From Solimicrobium silvestre (GTDB lineage Bacteria; Pseudomonadota; Gammaproteobacteria; Burkholderiales; Burkholderiaceae_D), in assembly GCF_002976435.1 (NCBI RefSeq), contig NZ_PUGF01000020.1:31955-95954 (forward strand): 64,000 nt of DNA, given 5' to 3'. Shown here one piece after another: positions 8,872 through 17,101 of this stretch. The position numbers and the translations under genes are program-made. The notes under the pieces are model-generated. The model saw only the letters and a program-made list of their open reading frames with translations, did not search any database and had not been told where the DNA came from. The stretch's first letter is position 1. Each line of letters starts with the position of its first letter.

Positions 8872-9489
8872 ATGAGCATCACTAATTTATGGCTGTTTAC
8901 AGCGACTGAAGCCGCGTTATCGTTGTCTCCAGGACCTGCTGTCATTATGGTGGTTGCTTATGGAATTGCTCGCGGCCAGCGCGGCGCGCTGTTTGTTACC
9001 TTGGGAATATTGGCAGCGAATGCGCTGTACTTTGCCTTATCGGCCACAGGTATTGGCGGACTTATTGCTGCATCGCCGCAGCTTTTTCATTATATTAAAT
9101 GGTGCGGTGCGGCCTATTTAATTTACCTCGGCCTATCAGCCATCTTTGGTAAAGCTTCACCCATTACACTTTCTAAAATGAATGCCAATGCTCAATCAGG
9201 TTGGCGCATTTTTAGGGGAGCGGCGTTATTGCAGCTCTCCAATCCTAAATCCTTGCTGATGTTTGTCTCCATTCTTCCGCAATTTATAGACCCAGGCGCC
9301 CCCGTTGGCAGGCAAATGTTGATTCTTGCCGCCTGCTCCATTATTCCGGAATTCTTTATTTTATTGGGCTATGGCATGCTCGCGTCTAAAGCAAGCCGCA
9401 CCTTAACCCAACAAAAATATGCGGTAATTACTGAACGGGTTGCAGGCTGTTTGGTACTCATGGCTGGTGTGATGGTGGCAGCGATTTAA
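8872..9489 (+). CDS. LysE/RhtB-family amino-acid exporter
   Basis: 205-residue inner-membrane protein with about six hydrophobic segments and the LysE-family start ALSLSPGPAVIMVVAYGIARG, including the conserved P-G-P. Mid-protein IKWCGAAYLIYLGLSAI and GAALLQLSNPKSLLMFVSIL are also typical. Members export amino acids such as threonine, homoserine or lysine. Just downstream of metY and the hydrolase and on the same strand, it might export homoserine-related compounds (inference). Confidence 0.85.
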   Translation: MSITNLWLFTATEAALSLSPGPAVIMVVAYGIARGQRGALFVTLGILAANALYFALSATGIGGLIAASPQLFHYIKWCGAAYLIYLGLSAIFGKASPITLSKMNANAQSGWRIFRGAALLQLSNPKSLLMFVSILPQFIDPGAPVGRQMLILAACSIIPEFFILLGYGMLASKASRTLTQQKYAVITERVAGCLVLMAGVMVAAI

Positions 9490-9500
9490 TGTACCTCCGG

Positions 9501-10229
9501 TTATGGCGGCGACAGTTTATATTTATTAAGGATTTTTTCATTAGTGCCATCCAGTTCCATTTCCTTAAAAATTGCACTCATCGTTTCAACTAATTTTTTG
9601 TCCATATTAAGATTGCACATTAAATTAAGCCCACGCCGAAACACAACAAACTGTTTCGTAATTTTTTTTTGCAGGCCAAGTTGCTGAATCATGTAGTCCC
9701 CATGTATTTCTGTCGTGATCCAGTAATCTAAACGCTTGTTGATCAATAAATTAGGGTTATCTTCATCGCGTGCTGAAAACTCAATGTTAAAACCTCGCGC
9801 AGCCAATTCGGTACCAGAGCCAGCTTTTAGATAAGAGCCGATCACATAGGGCTTTAATTCCGCTAAATTTTTAGGGTTGCGATGGTCATCAGAACGCCCA
9901 TATGCCACCCAGTTTTCTTCCGCCATCGGCATAACCCATGTATATAGGGTGGCCTTTGCTTCATGGCGAAAAACCGGGAATGAGCAGCCCGTTATGTTAT
10001 TACGTACATGCTCGTAGGAGCTGGCTTGCGAGGTATGCTCAATCGTAAATTCCCACTTTGCCCGCCGCATCATTTCAGTCACTTCTTCGACGGCAATACC
10101 TGTCATCGCAGTTGAGGGTGGATTAAGCATCAGCCACGGTGGATAGGTTTCAAAATAAAAATCAATTGTTGTTGCTGATGCAATTAGTGGCACAAAATAA
10201 ATAACAACAATGAGTGAGCGGCGCCACAT
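9501..10229 (-). CDS. Periplasmic solute-binding protein, amino-acid (SBP_bac_3-like) type, without ABC partners
   Basis: 242 residues with an N-terminal signal peptide (MWRRSLIVVIYFVPLIASA). The mature part resembles bacterial extracellular solute-binding family 3: FETYPPWLMLN near the start, TGIAVEEVTEMMRRAKW, and a C-terminal lobe ending KEMELDGTNEKILNKY. No permease or ATPase gene lies next to it, so it is either an orphan receptor or a periplasmic protein with another task. Many Burkholderiales carry several such solitary copies. Convergent with the LysE gene. Confidence 0.7.
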   Translation of the reverse strand: MWRRSLIVVIYFVPLIASATTIDFYFETYPPWLMLNPPSTAMTGIAVEEVTEMMRRAKWEFTIEHTSQASSYEHVRNNITGCSFPVFRHEAKATLYTWVMPMAEENWVAYGRSDDHRNPKNLAELKPYVIGSYLKAGSGTELAARGFNIEFSARDEDNPNLLINKRLDYWITTEIHGDYMIQQLGLQKKITKQFVVFRRGLNLMCNLNMDKKLVETMSAIFKEMELDGTNEKILNKYKLSPP

Positions 10230-10391
10230 TTTTTTCTCTATAAAAAGCGCTATAGACTTTCATTAAAGCATTCCCCGCTCAGAATTCAATCAAAATCGCA
10301 CATCATAAAATTATTTACGCATTTGAAATATTCCTGTAAAACAAGTTGTTCATAATCAGCTAAGTTTCCACCTTTTTATTTTTAATAACTT

Positions 10392-11087
10392 ATGTATAAA
10401 AGTAATAAGCGACTAATTATCCTTGATGCCGATGGAACGACTATTGATGCGTTTAGTGCAATCACGTCAACTTTCTCTCAGCATGGAATGGATCTTGGGA
10501 ATGAAGATAACTTCCAAAAACGCCACAATTTATTTAAATACATGGGTGGGTTTAAGGAGTTTCCGCGCAATATTAAAAAACAAATTAGCCATCGCAAGCG
10601 CTTGATAGCAACCTTGACCGATGTGTATAGGGATGAGGCACAACTTTATCCTGGCATTGCCGAGTTAATACAGCGCTTAATTTCTGCACCCAATGTCGTC
10701 GTTGGCATTGTGACGCGCAACATCACTAATCAGCCAATAGAAACCTTGGGAAAATTATTTTTTCGGCACGGAATTGATGTAGCCCAATTAGACTTCCTAC
10801 ACCACATCCCTGTTAAGCAAAACAAAATAAGCGCATTTAAAGAAATACGCGAACACTACGACATCAACCCAGCGTTAAGTTATATTTGCGGCGATGAGCA
10901 TAAGGATTACCATGCAGCGCTTGCTTCTGGAATGCACCCGTTTATGGTGTCTTACGGTTTTGAAGATCACCAGCGACTCACCGAAAAATTTAATATCCCA
11001 GAAGAACTGATTGCACGCAGCCCTAGAGAACTATGCGCCAGGGTGTGCCACACTTTGCAATTAACTGAGCTTATTGATCCAGATTAA
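10392..11087 (+). CDS. HAD-superfamily hydrolase (phosphatase-like)
   Basis: 231-residue HAD-fold protein. Motif I is LIILDADGTTIDAF (nucleophile Asp ~12 and second Asp two residues on), motif II is near VVGIVTRNITN, the motif III lysine lies in the KQNKISAFKEIREHY region, and motif IV is YICGDEHKDYHAA. A helical cap domain lies after motif I. The likely activity is phosphatase or phosphoglycolate-phosphatase-like; substrate unknown. Single gene, divergent from the solute-binding protein. Confidence 0.75.
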   Translation: MYKSNKRLIILDADGTTIDAFSAITSTFSQHGMDLGNEDNFQKRHNLFKYMGGFKEFPRNIKKQISHRKRLIATLTDVYRDEAQLYPGIAELIQRLISAPNVVVGIVTRNITNQPIETLGKLFFRHGIDVAQLDFLHHIPVKQNKISAFKEIREHYDINPALSYICGDEHKDYHAALASGMHPFMVSYGFEDHQRLTEKFNIPEELIARSPRELCARVCHTLQLTELIDPD

Positions 11088-11118
11088 TGTTCGCGCTGAA
11101 TGGGCAATATTAACTAAG

Positions 11119-11144
11119 GTTAGAAACTAAGATTAGTTTCTAAC
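11119..11144. terminator. Perfect 12-bp stem between convergent genes
   Basis: GTTAGAAACTAA (11119-11130) and TTAGTTTCTAAC (11133-11144) are perfect inverted repeats with a 2-base loop. It sits between the convergent HAD gene and the membrane-protein gene, so transcript ending from both sides is the natural role, although there is no strong T-run. Confidence 0.5.
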
Positions 11145-11151
11145 ACCCTCG

Positions 11152-11703
11152 TCAAACAGCTTCTTCAAATCCTGGCTTTTCAGTTTTATCAGAAAAAGAA
11201 TAGGCCAGCATCACCATCCCTATCGCAATGGCAAACCAATAGTCAATCGGTGCGCCGCCCCACCAATGTCGATGCCAGGTAACATTGATCGGATCAAATC
11301 GCGCCAGGCCAAAGGCGGGGTTCAGCACAAACCAGAGAAAATCTTCTATTACCCAAAACAGCATCACCGAAGCCACTACCCGCGCTTCGATTCTCCAGCT
11401 CCATTTACCTATTAAAAAAATCGGCAAATGAAATATCAAGCCGATGAATGTAAACACCCACGCATGGTAGCCAGTCATGGCACGACCACCCCAAAATAGC
11501 GTTAATAACCAATGCTGCTCAATACGCCAAGTCGGCAAATTAGCCGCCCAACCGCCATCAGGCCCTTCAATTTGAATTTCGACTTTGGCAAAGAAAAATC
11601 CCAACACGAATACATATAAAAATAAGATGACAAGCTGTCTGCCATCAATTTGCGCCATTTTTTTAGCGCAAACATGTTTAATTTTATTTACCAGTTTCAT
11701 CAT
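11152..11703 (-). CDS. Uncharacterised integral membrane protein coupled to a glycolipid-type glycosyltransferase
   Basis: 183 residues, not recognised as a named family. After a basic start there are about four membrane segments (residues ~24-40, ~85-110, ~118-140 and ~160-175). Between the last two lies a striking polar-aromatic stretch with WVIEDFLWFVLNPAFGL and WHRHWWGGAP; acidic and His residues flanked by Trp near the membrane face resemble an enzyme active site more than a transporter (inference). Its ATG directly follows the TGA of the glycosyltransferase, so the two are translationally coupled and should act in the same process, probably glycolipid formation or modification. Confidence 0.7.
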   Translation of the reverse strand: MMKLVNKIKHVCAKKMAQIDGRQLVILFLYVFVLGFFFAKVEIQIEGPDGGWAANLPTWRIEQHWLLTLFWGGRAMTGYHAWVFTFIGLIFHLPIFLIGKWSWRIEARVVASVMLFWVIEDFLWFVLNPAFGLARFDPINVTWHRHWWGGAPIDYWFAIAIGMVMLAYSFSDKTEKPGFEEAV

Positions 11704-12840
11704 TCAGCGCTCCAAAACATGCGTCAGTACGGCATGTGCTGCATTGGGTTTGGCGATTGCCAACATTTTTTGACGCATAGTTACTAACCGCTCAGGCTCA
11801 ACGATGAATTGCCGGATTTTAAAATCCAGCCCAACAATGTCATGCGCTTTAACGGCCGCACCCTGCTCCATTAAATAATCACCGTTACGTTCTTCCTGGC
11901 CGGGAATCGGATCAACCAATAACATCGGCAAGCCCATAATCAAGCATTCAGAACTGGTTAAGCCACCGGGCTTAGTAATCACCACATCGCTGGCGGCCAT
12001 CAGATTTTCTATGCATTTACTAAAGCCGAATATCACTAATCTGTCGGTATATTGGATAGCTAACTGTTGCAGTTCAGCCAGTCGAAGTGGGTTATTTCCA
12101 GCGACCGCAATGACTTGCAGCGTGTCGTTATTGCGCAATAAACGCTCAGCAATTTCAGTCACGGTACCAATTCTGGCGCCACCGCTCAAAATTAACGCGG
12201 TAGTCAATTCTGGCTTCAGGCACAGTTCCATACGACAATCATGTTTCTTTTTGTCAGCCAAAAAGACTGGGGACACAGGAATGCCGGTGACATGCACCAC
12301 ATCATTCGCAATTCCACGTTCACGCATTTTAAAAGCGACTTCATGATTAGCAGCAAAGTAGCCGCGCATATGCGGTTGCACCCACAAACTGTGCAAATCA
12401 AAGTCCGTCACTTGCACCCAAACCGGGCAAGTTAAGCGTCCATGTTTAATTTCCCGCGCGAGTAATTCCGCAGGTAGGAAATGCGTGCAAATGATGTGAT
12501 CAGGTTTAAATTCGGCGATTTTTTTGATGAGTTTTTTGGTGCACAACTGCTCAATTGAACGGCGTAGCATGGAGCTAATATCGCTACGTTGTGCGTCATC
12601 GGTTTTTTTATATAAATAGGCCCACAATGCTGGCGCATGATTGATTAAGTGGCGATAAAAATCACTATATACACCACGAAAACTGCGACTGACATACGAC
12701 ATAACATCAATATGCTGCGCATGAATATGACTAAACTGCGGCTGACTAAATTGCGAAGACGTTTCTAACAAAGCTTCAGCGGCGCGTACATGACCTGATC
12801 CGGCTGACACACTAATCATTAATACTCGTGGTTGAGGCAT
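11704..12840 (-). CDS. Glycosyltransferase of the MGDG-synthase / UgtP type
   Basis: 378-residue GT-B enzyme. The N-terminal lipid-acceptor domain opens with VLMISVSAGSGHVRAAEALL, the signature of MGDG-synthase-like proteins (diacylglycerol galactosyl/glucosyltransferases and MurG relatives). The C-terminal UDP-sugar domain contains ILSGGARIG, KPGGLTSSECLIMGLPML and DPIPGQEERNGDYL. It probably adds a hexose or uronic acid to diacylglycerol at the inner membrane; many proteobacteria make such glycolipids when phosphate is scarce (family knowledge; regulation not seen here). First gene of a two-gene unit with the membrane protein that abuts it. Confidence 0.82.
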   Translation of the reverse strand: MPQPRVLMISVSAGSGHVRAAEALLETSSQFSQPQFSHIHAQHIDVMSYVSRSFRGVYSDFYRHLINHAPALWAYLYKKTDDAQRSDISSMLRRSIEQLCTKKLIKKIAEFKPDHIICTHFLPAELLAREIKHGRLTCPVWVQVTDFDLHSLWVQPHMRGYFAANHEVAFKMRERGIANDVVHVTGIPVSPVFLADKKKHDCRMELCLKPELTTALILSGGARIGTVTEIAERLLRNNDTLQVIAVAGNNPLRLAELQQLAIQYTDRLVIFGFSKCIENLMAASDVVITKPGGLTSSECLIMGLPMLLVDPIPGQEERNGDYLMEQGAAVKAHDIVGLDFKIRQFIVEPERLVTMRQKMLAIAKPNAAHAVLTHVLER

Positions 12841-12951
12841 TTACATTTTCCCATTCATAAACTAGCAGATATAACTGACCAGTTTATTCTTGAGAAATTT
12901 CAGGCGTGTGACGAAACCATTAGCAACCGCCAGAAATCATTGACGATATAA

Positions 12952-13677
12952 CTAGATCAACTGCCCCGCAGCTATCGTCAAAACACGATCACAAAGCTCG
13001 GCCACTTTAGGGTCATGCGTCACCAAAACCAGAGTCGAACCGCGCTCCCGGTTTAAGGAAAACATCAACTCCATCACCGCTGCGCCAGTAACCGCATCTA
13101 AGCTGCCGGTTGGCTCATCGGCAAATAACAGCGGTGGCTCAGTGACAAAGGCACGCGCCAAGGCAACCCGCTGTTGCTCACCGCCCGATAAAAACTTGGG
13201 GTAATGCGTTAAGCGGCTGGATAATCCCACCCGACCCAGCATTTGCTCTGCCTTTTCACGCGCTTGTGAGCCCGAAAATTGATCGCCACGCAATTCCAGC
13301 GGCAGCATCACGTTTTCCAGCGCTGTTAAATGCCCCAGCAACTGAAACGACTGAAACACAAAACCGAGCTTTTGTTTGCGCAGCGCTGCCCGACCGTCTT
13401 CGTCCAGCTTGAAAATATCCACGCCGTCTATCTTGACCGAACCGGTGCTGGGCACATCAAGACCGGCCAACAATCCTAATAATGTTGATTTGCCTGAACC
13501 CGAAGCGCCAACAATAGCCATCGTTTGGCTAGCCGGTACGGTAAAATTCAGGTCATGCAAAATGGTCAGTTCACCACTGGCATCAAAAACGCGCTTACTT
13601 AAGTTGAGTACATCAATAGCAGCTGGCGCATTGGATAGATCACGATTAGCTTCATTATTTTGAGGTAAATGCTTCAT
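12952..13677 (-). CDS. ybbA: ABC-transporter ATPase, LolD/YbbA type, without an adjacent permease
   Basis: 241-residue ABC ATPase with Walker A GASGSGKSTLL (residues ~57-67), Q-loop FQSFQLLG, signature LSGGEQQRVALARAF and Walker B LLFADEPTGSLD. The MacB/LolD subgroup is indicated by length and by the head-to-head position with tesA, as for ybbA-tesA in E. coli. There the permease gene ybbP follows; here the next gene on this strand is an unrelated glycosyltransferase, so the permease is missing locally. Its ATG and the tesA ATG share the tetranucleotide CATG on opposite strands, leaving no untranslated space between them. Confidence 0.85.
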   Translation of the reverse strand: MKHLPQNNEANRDLSNAPAAIDVLNLSKRVFDASGELTILHDLNFTVPASQTMAIVGASGSGKSTLLGLLAGLDVPSTGSVKIDGVDIFKLDEDGRAALRKQKLGFVFQSFQLLGHLTALENVMLPLELRGDQFSGSQAREKAEQMLGRVGLSSRLTHYPKFLSGGEQQRVALARAFVTEPPLLFADEPTGSLDAVTGAAVMELMFSLNRERGSTLVLVTHDPKVAELCDRVLTIAAGQLI

Positions 13678-14335
13678 GCAAAAATTTCGCCTGACTGAAA
13701 AATGGTTTAAAAAACTAAGCTGGGTTTTATTCTTAACGATCTTATTTACTGCGCTCAGCGGTTTTAGGACTGCCTATTCTGCACCAAAAACAGTCCTCGT
13801 GTTGGGTGATAGTTTATCGGCCGAATATGGATTGGCACGCGGTACTGGTTGGGTCGCCTTGCTGGAACAACGAATTCAAGATAAAAAGCTCGCTGTTCAG
13901 GTGATTAATGCCAGTATCAGCGGCGACACCACCAGTGGCGGCTTAGCTCGGATTAACGATTTATTAAAAAAACACCAACCAACGACAGTCATTATTGAAC
14001 TGGGTGGCAACGACGGCTTACGCGGCTTATCCTTGACTGCATCGGAGCAAAATTTTCGCGCCATGATTGCGGCTAGCAAAACCGCTAAAGCCAACGTGCT
14101 GTTAGTCGGCATGCAAATTCCGCCTAACTATGGCCGTACTTATACCGATCAATTCTCGGCCATGTATGGAAAAATCGCCAAGGAAACCAAGATTCCCTTA
14201 GTGCCATTTTTACTGGCCGGTGTAGCAGATAAACCTGAATTATTTCAAGCCGATCGCATTCATTTAATTGCCGCAGCGCATCCAAGTATATTGAACAATG
14301 TTTGGCCTTATTTGTTGCCATTAATAAGTAAATAA
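13676..14335 (+). CDS. tesA: Arylesterase / acyl-CoA thioesterase I, GDSL (SGNH) family
   Basis: 219 residues with an N-terminal signal segment (hydrophobic LSWVLFLTILFTALSGF), so periplasmic. SGNH blocks are visible: VLVLGDSLSAEYGL (nucleophile Ser), the block II Gly in SGDTTSGGLARI, GGNDGLRGL (Asn of block III) and the catalytic Asp/His in the C-terminal DRIHLIAAAHP, where family members usually read DGIHP; the inserted residues are worth noting. Hydrolyses acyl thioesters and esters and can act on lysophospholipids. Head to head with ybbA; a GAGG ribosome site lies inside ybbA codons. Confidence 0.9.
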   Translation: MQKFRLTEKWFKKLSWVLFLTILFTALSGFRTAYSAPKTVLVLGDSLSAEYGLARGTGWVALLEQRIQDKKLAVQVINASISGDTTSGGLARINDLLKKHQPTTVIIELGGNDGLRGLSLTASEQNFRAMIAASKTAKANVLLVGMQIPPNYGRTYTDQFSAMYGKIAKETKIPLVPFLLAGVADKPELFQADRIHLIAAAHPSILNNVWPYLLPLISK

Positions 14336-14413
14336 TTGATTTCAATCACAAACCATCTAAACTTATCTTGCTAACATTCTGAATGAATTGTGGATTTATT
14401 ACGGGAGATAAAA

Positions 14414-14767
14414 ATGGATCTGCGTACCGCTTATGAGAGTGACAAAGAACTGAAAGATCAATTTATCATGGCCATTGAAGCCAATGCCCAAGTTGATGCG
14501 ACAGTGATCATGAAATCGGACCGTTGTGCACTAGGAGTGTGGCTGCATGGCGAAGCGGAACGCAAGTTCAAATTTTTAAGCTCGTATAAGCCGTGCATGG
14601 AAGCGCACGAAGCATTTCACGCGCAAGCAGCAAAGGTAGCGCGACAAATTAATCTGGGCGAACACACTTCCGCACGCAGCATGCTGGCCGACGGTACGCC
14701 TTATGCCAAAGCATGTTCATCACTGGGCTCGGCCTTGATTATGTTAAAGAAGGACGCAAAAATATAA
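14414..14767 (+). CDS. CZB (chemoreceptor zinc-binding) domain protein
   Basis: 117 residues from the ATG at 14414, chosen because a GGGAG ribosome site sits 6 bases before it; an upstream GTG at 14390 has no such site. The protein is a single CZB domain with the hallmark CALGVWLHGE and the helix HEAFHAQAAKV; the conserved Cys and His residues bind zinc. CZB domains usually end chemoreceptors or diguanylate cyclases; this free-standing version lacks both. A signalling or zinc/hypochlorite-sensing role is family inference. Confidence 0.8.
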   Translation: MDLRTAYESDKELKDQFIMAIEANAQVDATVIMKSDRCALGVWLHGEAERKFKFLSSYKPCMEAHEAFHAQAAKVARQINLGEHTSARSMLADGTPYAKACSSLGSALIMLKKDAKI

Positions 14768-14908
14768 GCAAGGTGCTTTTTCGATATTTTGTGCAATATT
14801 GCATAAAATAGTAGAACAATCGAATTGAAAAATTAAAAACCAAACTAAATAACAGCTCTTGCAAAGATTCAACATCGCCAATTAAGATCACCTCATTAAG
14901 GAATTACT

Positions 14909-15742
14909 ATGACTTATAAAACGATATTAGTTCACATTGACGATACTAGCCGCTCACCAAGCCGCATTCAACTCGCAGCGCAATTAGCCATGAAACAGGA
15001 CGCTCACCTGCTTGCTATTGCGGATACCGGTGTTTCACGGTTTATCTATCAAGACGGCAATATCAATGGCGTTGATCCAAGCTTACTGAGTCACTTAGAG
15101 TATTTGCGTGAACGAGCTACACAAAATGTCGTCGATTTTAAAATCCAAGCGGCCAAATTAGGTGTGACTTCATTCAGTAGCGAAATTACCCAAGATGATG
15201 CTTGCGGCGGGATAGGTTTACGAGCGCGATATTGCGATTTGGTGATTGTTGGACAAACCAATCCAGACGAGGCTTCCCCTGCCGTGATGGATGATTTCCC
15301 TGAATACATGATCCTTAATTCGGGCCGTCCGGTATTAATTATCCCGTACGCAGGTGACTTCAATCAGCCTGGGAAGCGCCCATTGATTGCCTGGGACGGC
15401 AGCCGCGCCGCAACCCGCGCTATTACCGACGCCATTCCCTTATTACGTACAGCCGATTTAGTGAATGTAGCGATAGTTAACCCCAAGGGTGATACGCACG
15501 GCGAGCAACCTGGCGCTGACATTGCCGCTTATTTAGCGCGCCACGGCATTAAGCTGGACGTTTCAGTGCACAACACAAAACTCAATACCGGCAACGCTTT
15601 ATTATCCTTAGCGTCGGATTTAAATTCGGATTTAATGGTGATGGGTGGTTACGGCCATTCGCGTTTCAGGGAAATGATTATGGGCGGAGCAACCCGTACC
15701 ATCTTGGAAAGCATGACGATTCCCACATTGATGTCGCACTAA
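14909..15742 (+). CDS. Universal stress protein, tandem UspA domains
   Basis: 277 residues consisting of two Usp domains (residues ~1-145 and ~150-277). The second ends with the nucleotide-binding pattern VMGGYGHSRFREMIMGGATR (G-x2-G-x9-G-T). The first has YKTILVHIDDTSRS at its start but a degraded nucleotide loop (IVGQTNPDEASPAV), so only the C-terminal half is likely to bind ATP. Cytoplasmic; role in stress endurance inferred from family. AAGGAA ribosome site; own transcription unit. Confidence 0.88.
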   Translation: MTYKTILVHIDDTSRSPSRIQLAAQLAMKQDAHLLAIADTGVSRFIYQDGNINGVDPSLLSHLEYLRERATQNVVDFKIQAAKLGVTSFSSEITQDDACGGIGLRARYCDLVIVGQTNPDEASPAVMDDFPEYMILNSGRPVLIIPYAGDFNQPGKRPLIAWDGSRAATRAITDAIPLLRTADLVNVAIVNPKGDTHGEQPGADIAAYLARHGIKLDVSVHNTKLNTGNALLSLASDLNSDLMVMGGYGHSRFREMIMGGATRTILESMTIPTLMSH

Positions 15743-15832
15743 AGCAAGAACAGGAAATTCTCCGCATCACGAAATCGGGTGGAACTAATAACCGCCACCC
15801 GCGATTTCTGCCACAGCCTGAGATCCAACATC

Positions 15833-15852
15833 GAATCAGCCACAGCTGATTC
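15833..15852 (+). terminator. Hairpin after the universal stress gene
   Basis: GAATCAGC / GCTGATTC with a CACA loop, followed by CCCTTTC. Located 90 bases past the stop of the stress protein and before the next gene; the T-tract is weak. Confidence 0.4.
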
Positions 15853-15989
15853 CCTTTCGCCTCCAAAAAAAACAGCGTCCGAGTAATTTCCCTTATTTTC
15901 CCTGCATGAAGGTAAGCTGATTTATACGATGTTTTGCACCCATGAGTAAGTTCAAGTTAAACTATTACTTTTCGTGCGGAGGATTAATC

Positions 15990-16205
15990 ATGCGACACAT
16001 TCTTATTTTTTCACTATTACTCACCCTTGTCTGTGGGCTATCTGCATGTGGGAAAACCGATAATAAAGCAGTTGAAGAAAAACCTGCTTTCGATATTGCG
16101 CCACAACGTGCGCAACTGCAAAAAGCCAAAGATCTTGAGAAAAAAATGCAGGAAGATGCTGAGAATCAGCGCAAAGTCATTGAACTTCAAACCAATCCAA
16201 AATAA
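15990..16205 (+). CDS. Small lipoprotein with a charged helical tail
   Basis: 71 residues from the ATG at 15990, preceded by a strong GGAGGA site; a longer in-frame reading from 15942 has none. A lipoprotein signal (ILIFSLLLTLVCGLSAC, lipobox L-S-A-C, Cys ~19) is followed by ~50 polar residues rich in Lys, Glu and Gln that look like an amphipathic or coiled-coil helix (AQLQKAKDLEKKMQEDAENQ). No family was recognised. The residues after the Cys are Gly-Lys rather than Asp, so sorting to the outer membrane is likely by the +2 rule. Confidence 0.75.
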   Translation: MRHILIFSLLLTLVCGLSACGKTDNKAVEEKPAFDIAPQRAQLQKAKDLEKKMQEDAENQRKVIELQTNPK

Positions 16206-16234
16206 TCTGCTAACTAACAACACATCAAGAACCC

Positions 16235-16642
16235 ATGCAATTTAGTCCAAAATCGATCGCCCTATTTCGTCAATTCATCCATTTCGCCGCTGTCGGCTTA
16301 TCTGGCACGTTAGTGCAATATCTCAGTTTATGGATAGGCGTTGAATATTTTTTAATGGCAGCAGCCGTCGCATCAGCCATCGGCTACATTCTTGGTTCGG
16401 TGGTTAATTATTTGCTGAATTATTTCTTTACTTTCAGCAGCGGCAAATCACATAAAGAAGCAGCCAGTAAATATTTTTCCGTCATTGGAATCGGCTGGTG
16501 TCTTAACTTCTTGCTGATGAGCTTGTTTGTAAAACAGCTGGGATGGTATTACTGGTTTGCGCAAATCATTACGACTGGCATAGGCTTGTTGTGGAATTTT
16601 TCGGGAAGTAAATGGTGGGCGTTTAAACACAAGCCCACCTAA
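16235..16642 (+). CDS. GtrA-family membrane protein
   Basis: 135 residues with four membrane segments. The start LFRQFIHFAAVGLSGTLVQYL and mid-protein IGYILGSVVNYLLNYFFTF are the usual GtrA-like pattern, as is the end WNFSGSKWWAF. GtrA proteins are thought to help move undecaprenyl-linked sugars or otherwise aid cell-surface polysaccharide synthesis. No glycosyltransferase partner is adjacent; the small lipoprotein 29 bases upstream on the same strand may be co-transcribed. Confidence 0.85.
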   Translation: MQFSPKSIALFRQFIHFAAVGLSGTLVQYLSLWIGVEYFLMAAAVASAIGYILGSVVNYLLNYFFTFSSGKSHKEAASKYFSVIGIGWCLNFLLMSLFVKQLGWYYWFAQIITTGIGLLWNFSGSKWWAFKHKPT

Positions 16643-16663
16643 CTCACTTAGTCAACGCGATAG

Positions 16664-17101
16664 TCATCGAAATTGAGCAAGAACAGCTTCGGGTAACGGA
16701 GCTGATTTTTCTTGTACAGTATCAACCCACACCACTTTTGCCTGCCCTTCCGCACACCGCGTTTTCTCGGCACCCAAACGATAAATTTGGTAATGCGTAT
16801 TAAAACTGGAACGGCCCGGCGCAGCAATAAACATCTGCACTTCAATTTGATCCGGATATTTTAATGAGCGCAAAAAATTACATTGCGCATTGATTAAAAC
16901 GGGACCAGTGTTTGACGCACTGGCCACGTCTAAAAATGAAGCCATCCATTCAATTCTAGCTTGCTCCATATAACGGAAATACACGGTGTTATTGACATGT
17001 CCAAATGCGTCCATGTCACCCCACCGCACCGGCATACAACATGTATAGACCAACTTCAACTCAGATTGCTGGTTTTGCTGCGTATTTCCTACTGTCGTCA
17101 T
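16664..17101 (-). CDS. Acyl-CoA thioesterase, 4HBT hotdog fold
   Basis: 145-residue single-hotdog protein. The family motif WGDMDAFGHVNNTVYFRYME (with the active-site Asp and the H-V-N-N turn) lies at residues ~28-47, followed by EQARIEWM. This is the YbgC/FcbC-like group that hydrolyses acyl-CoA thioesters. Its ATG overlaps the stop of the SDR gene by 4 bases, so the pair is coupled and probably acts on acyl-CoA or 3-hydroxyacyl intermediates together (inference). Confidence 0.85.
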   Translation of the reverse strand: MTTVGNTQQNQQSELKLVYTCCMPVRWGDMDAFGHVNNTVYFRYMEQARIEWMASFLDVASASNTGPVLINAQCNFLRSLKYPDQIEVQMFIAAPGRSSFNTHYQIYRLGAEKTRCAEGQAKVVWVDTVQEKSAPLPEAVLAQFR

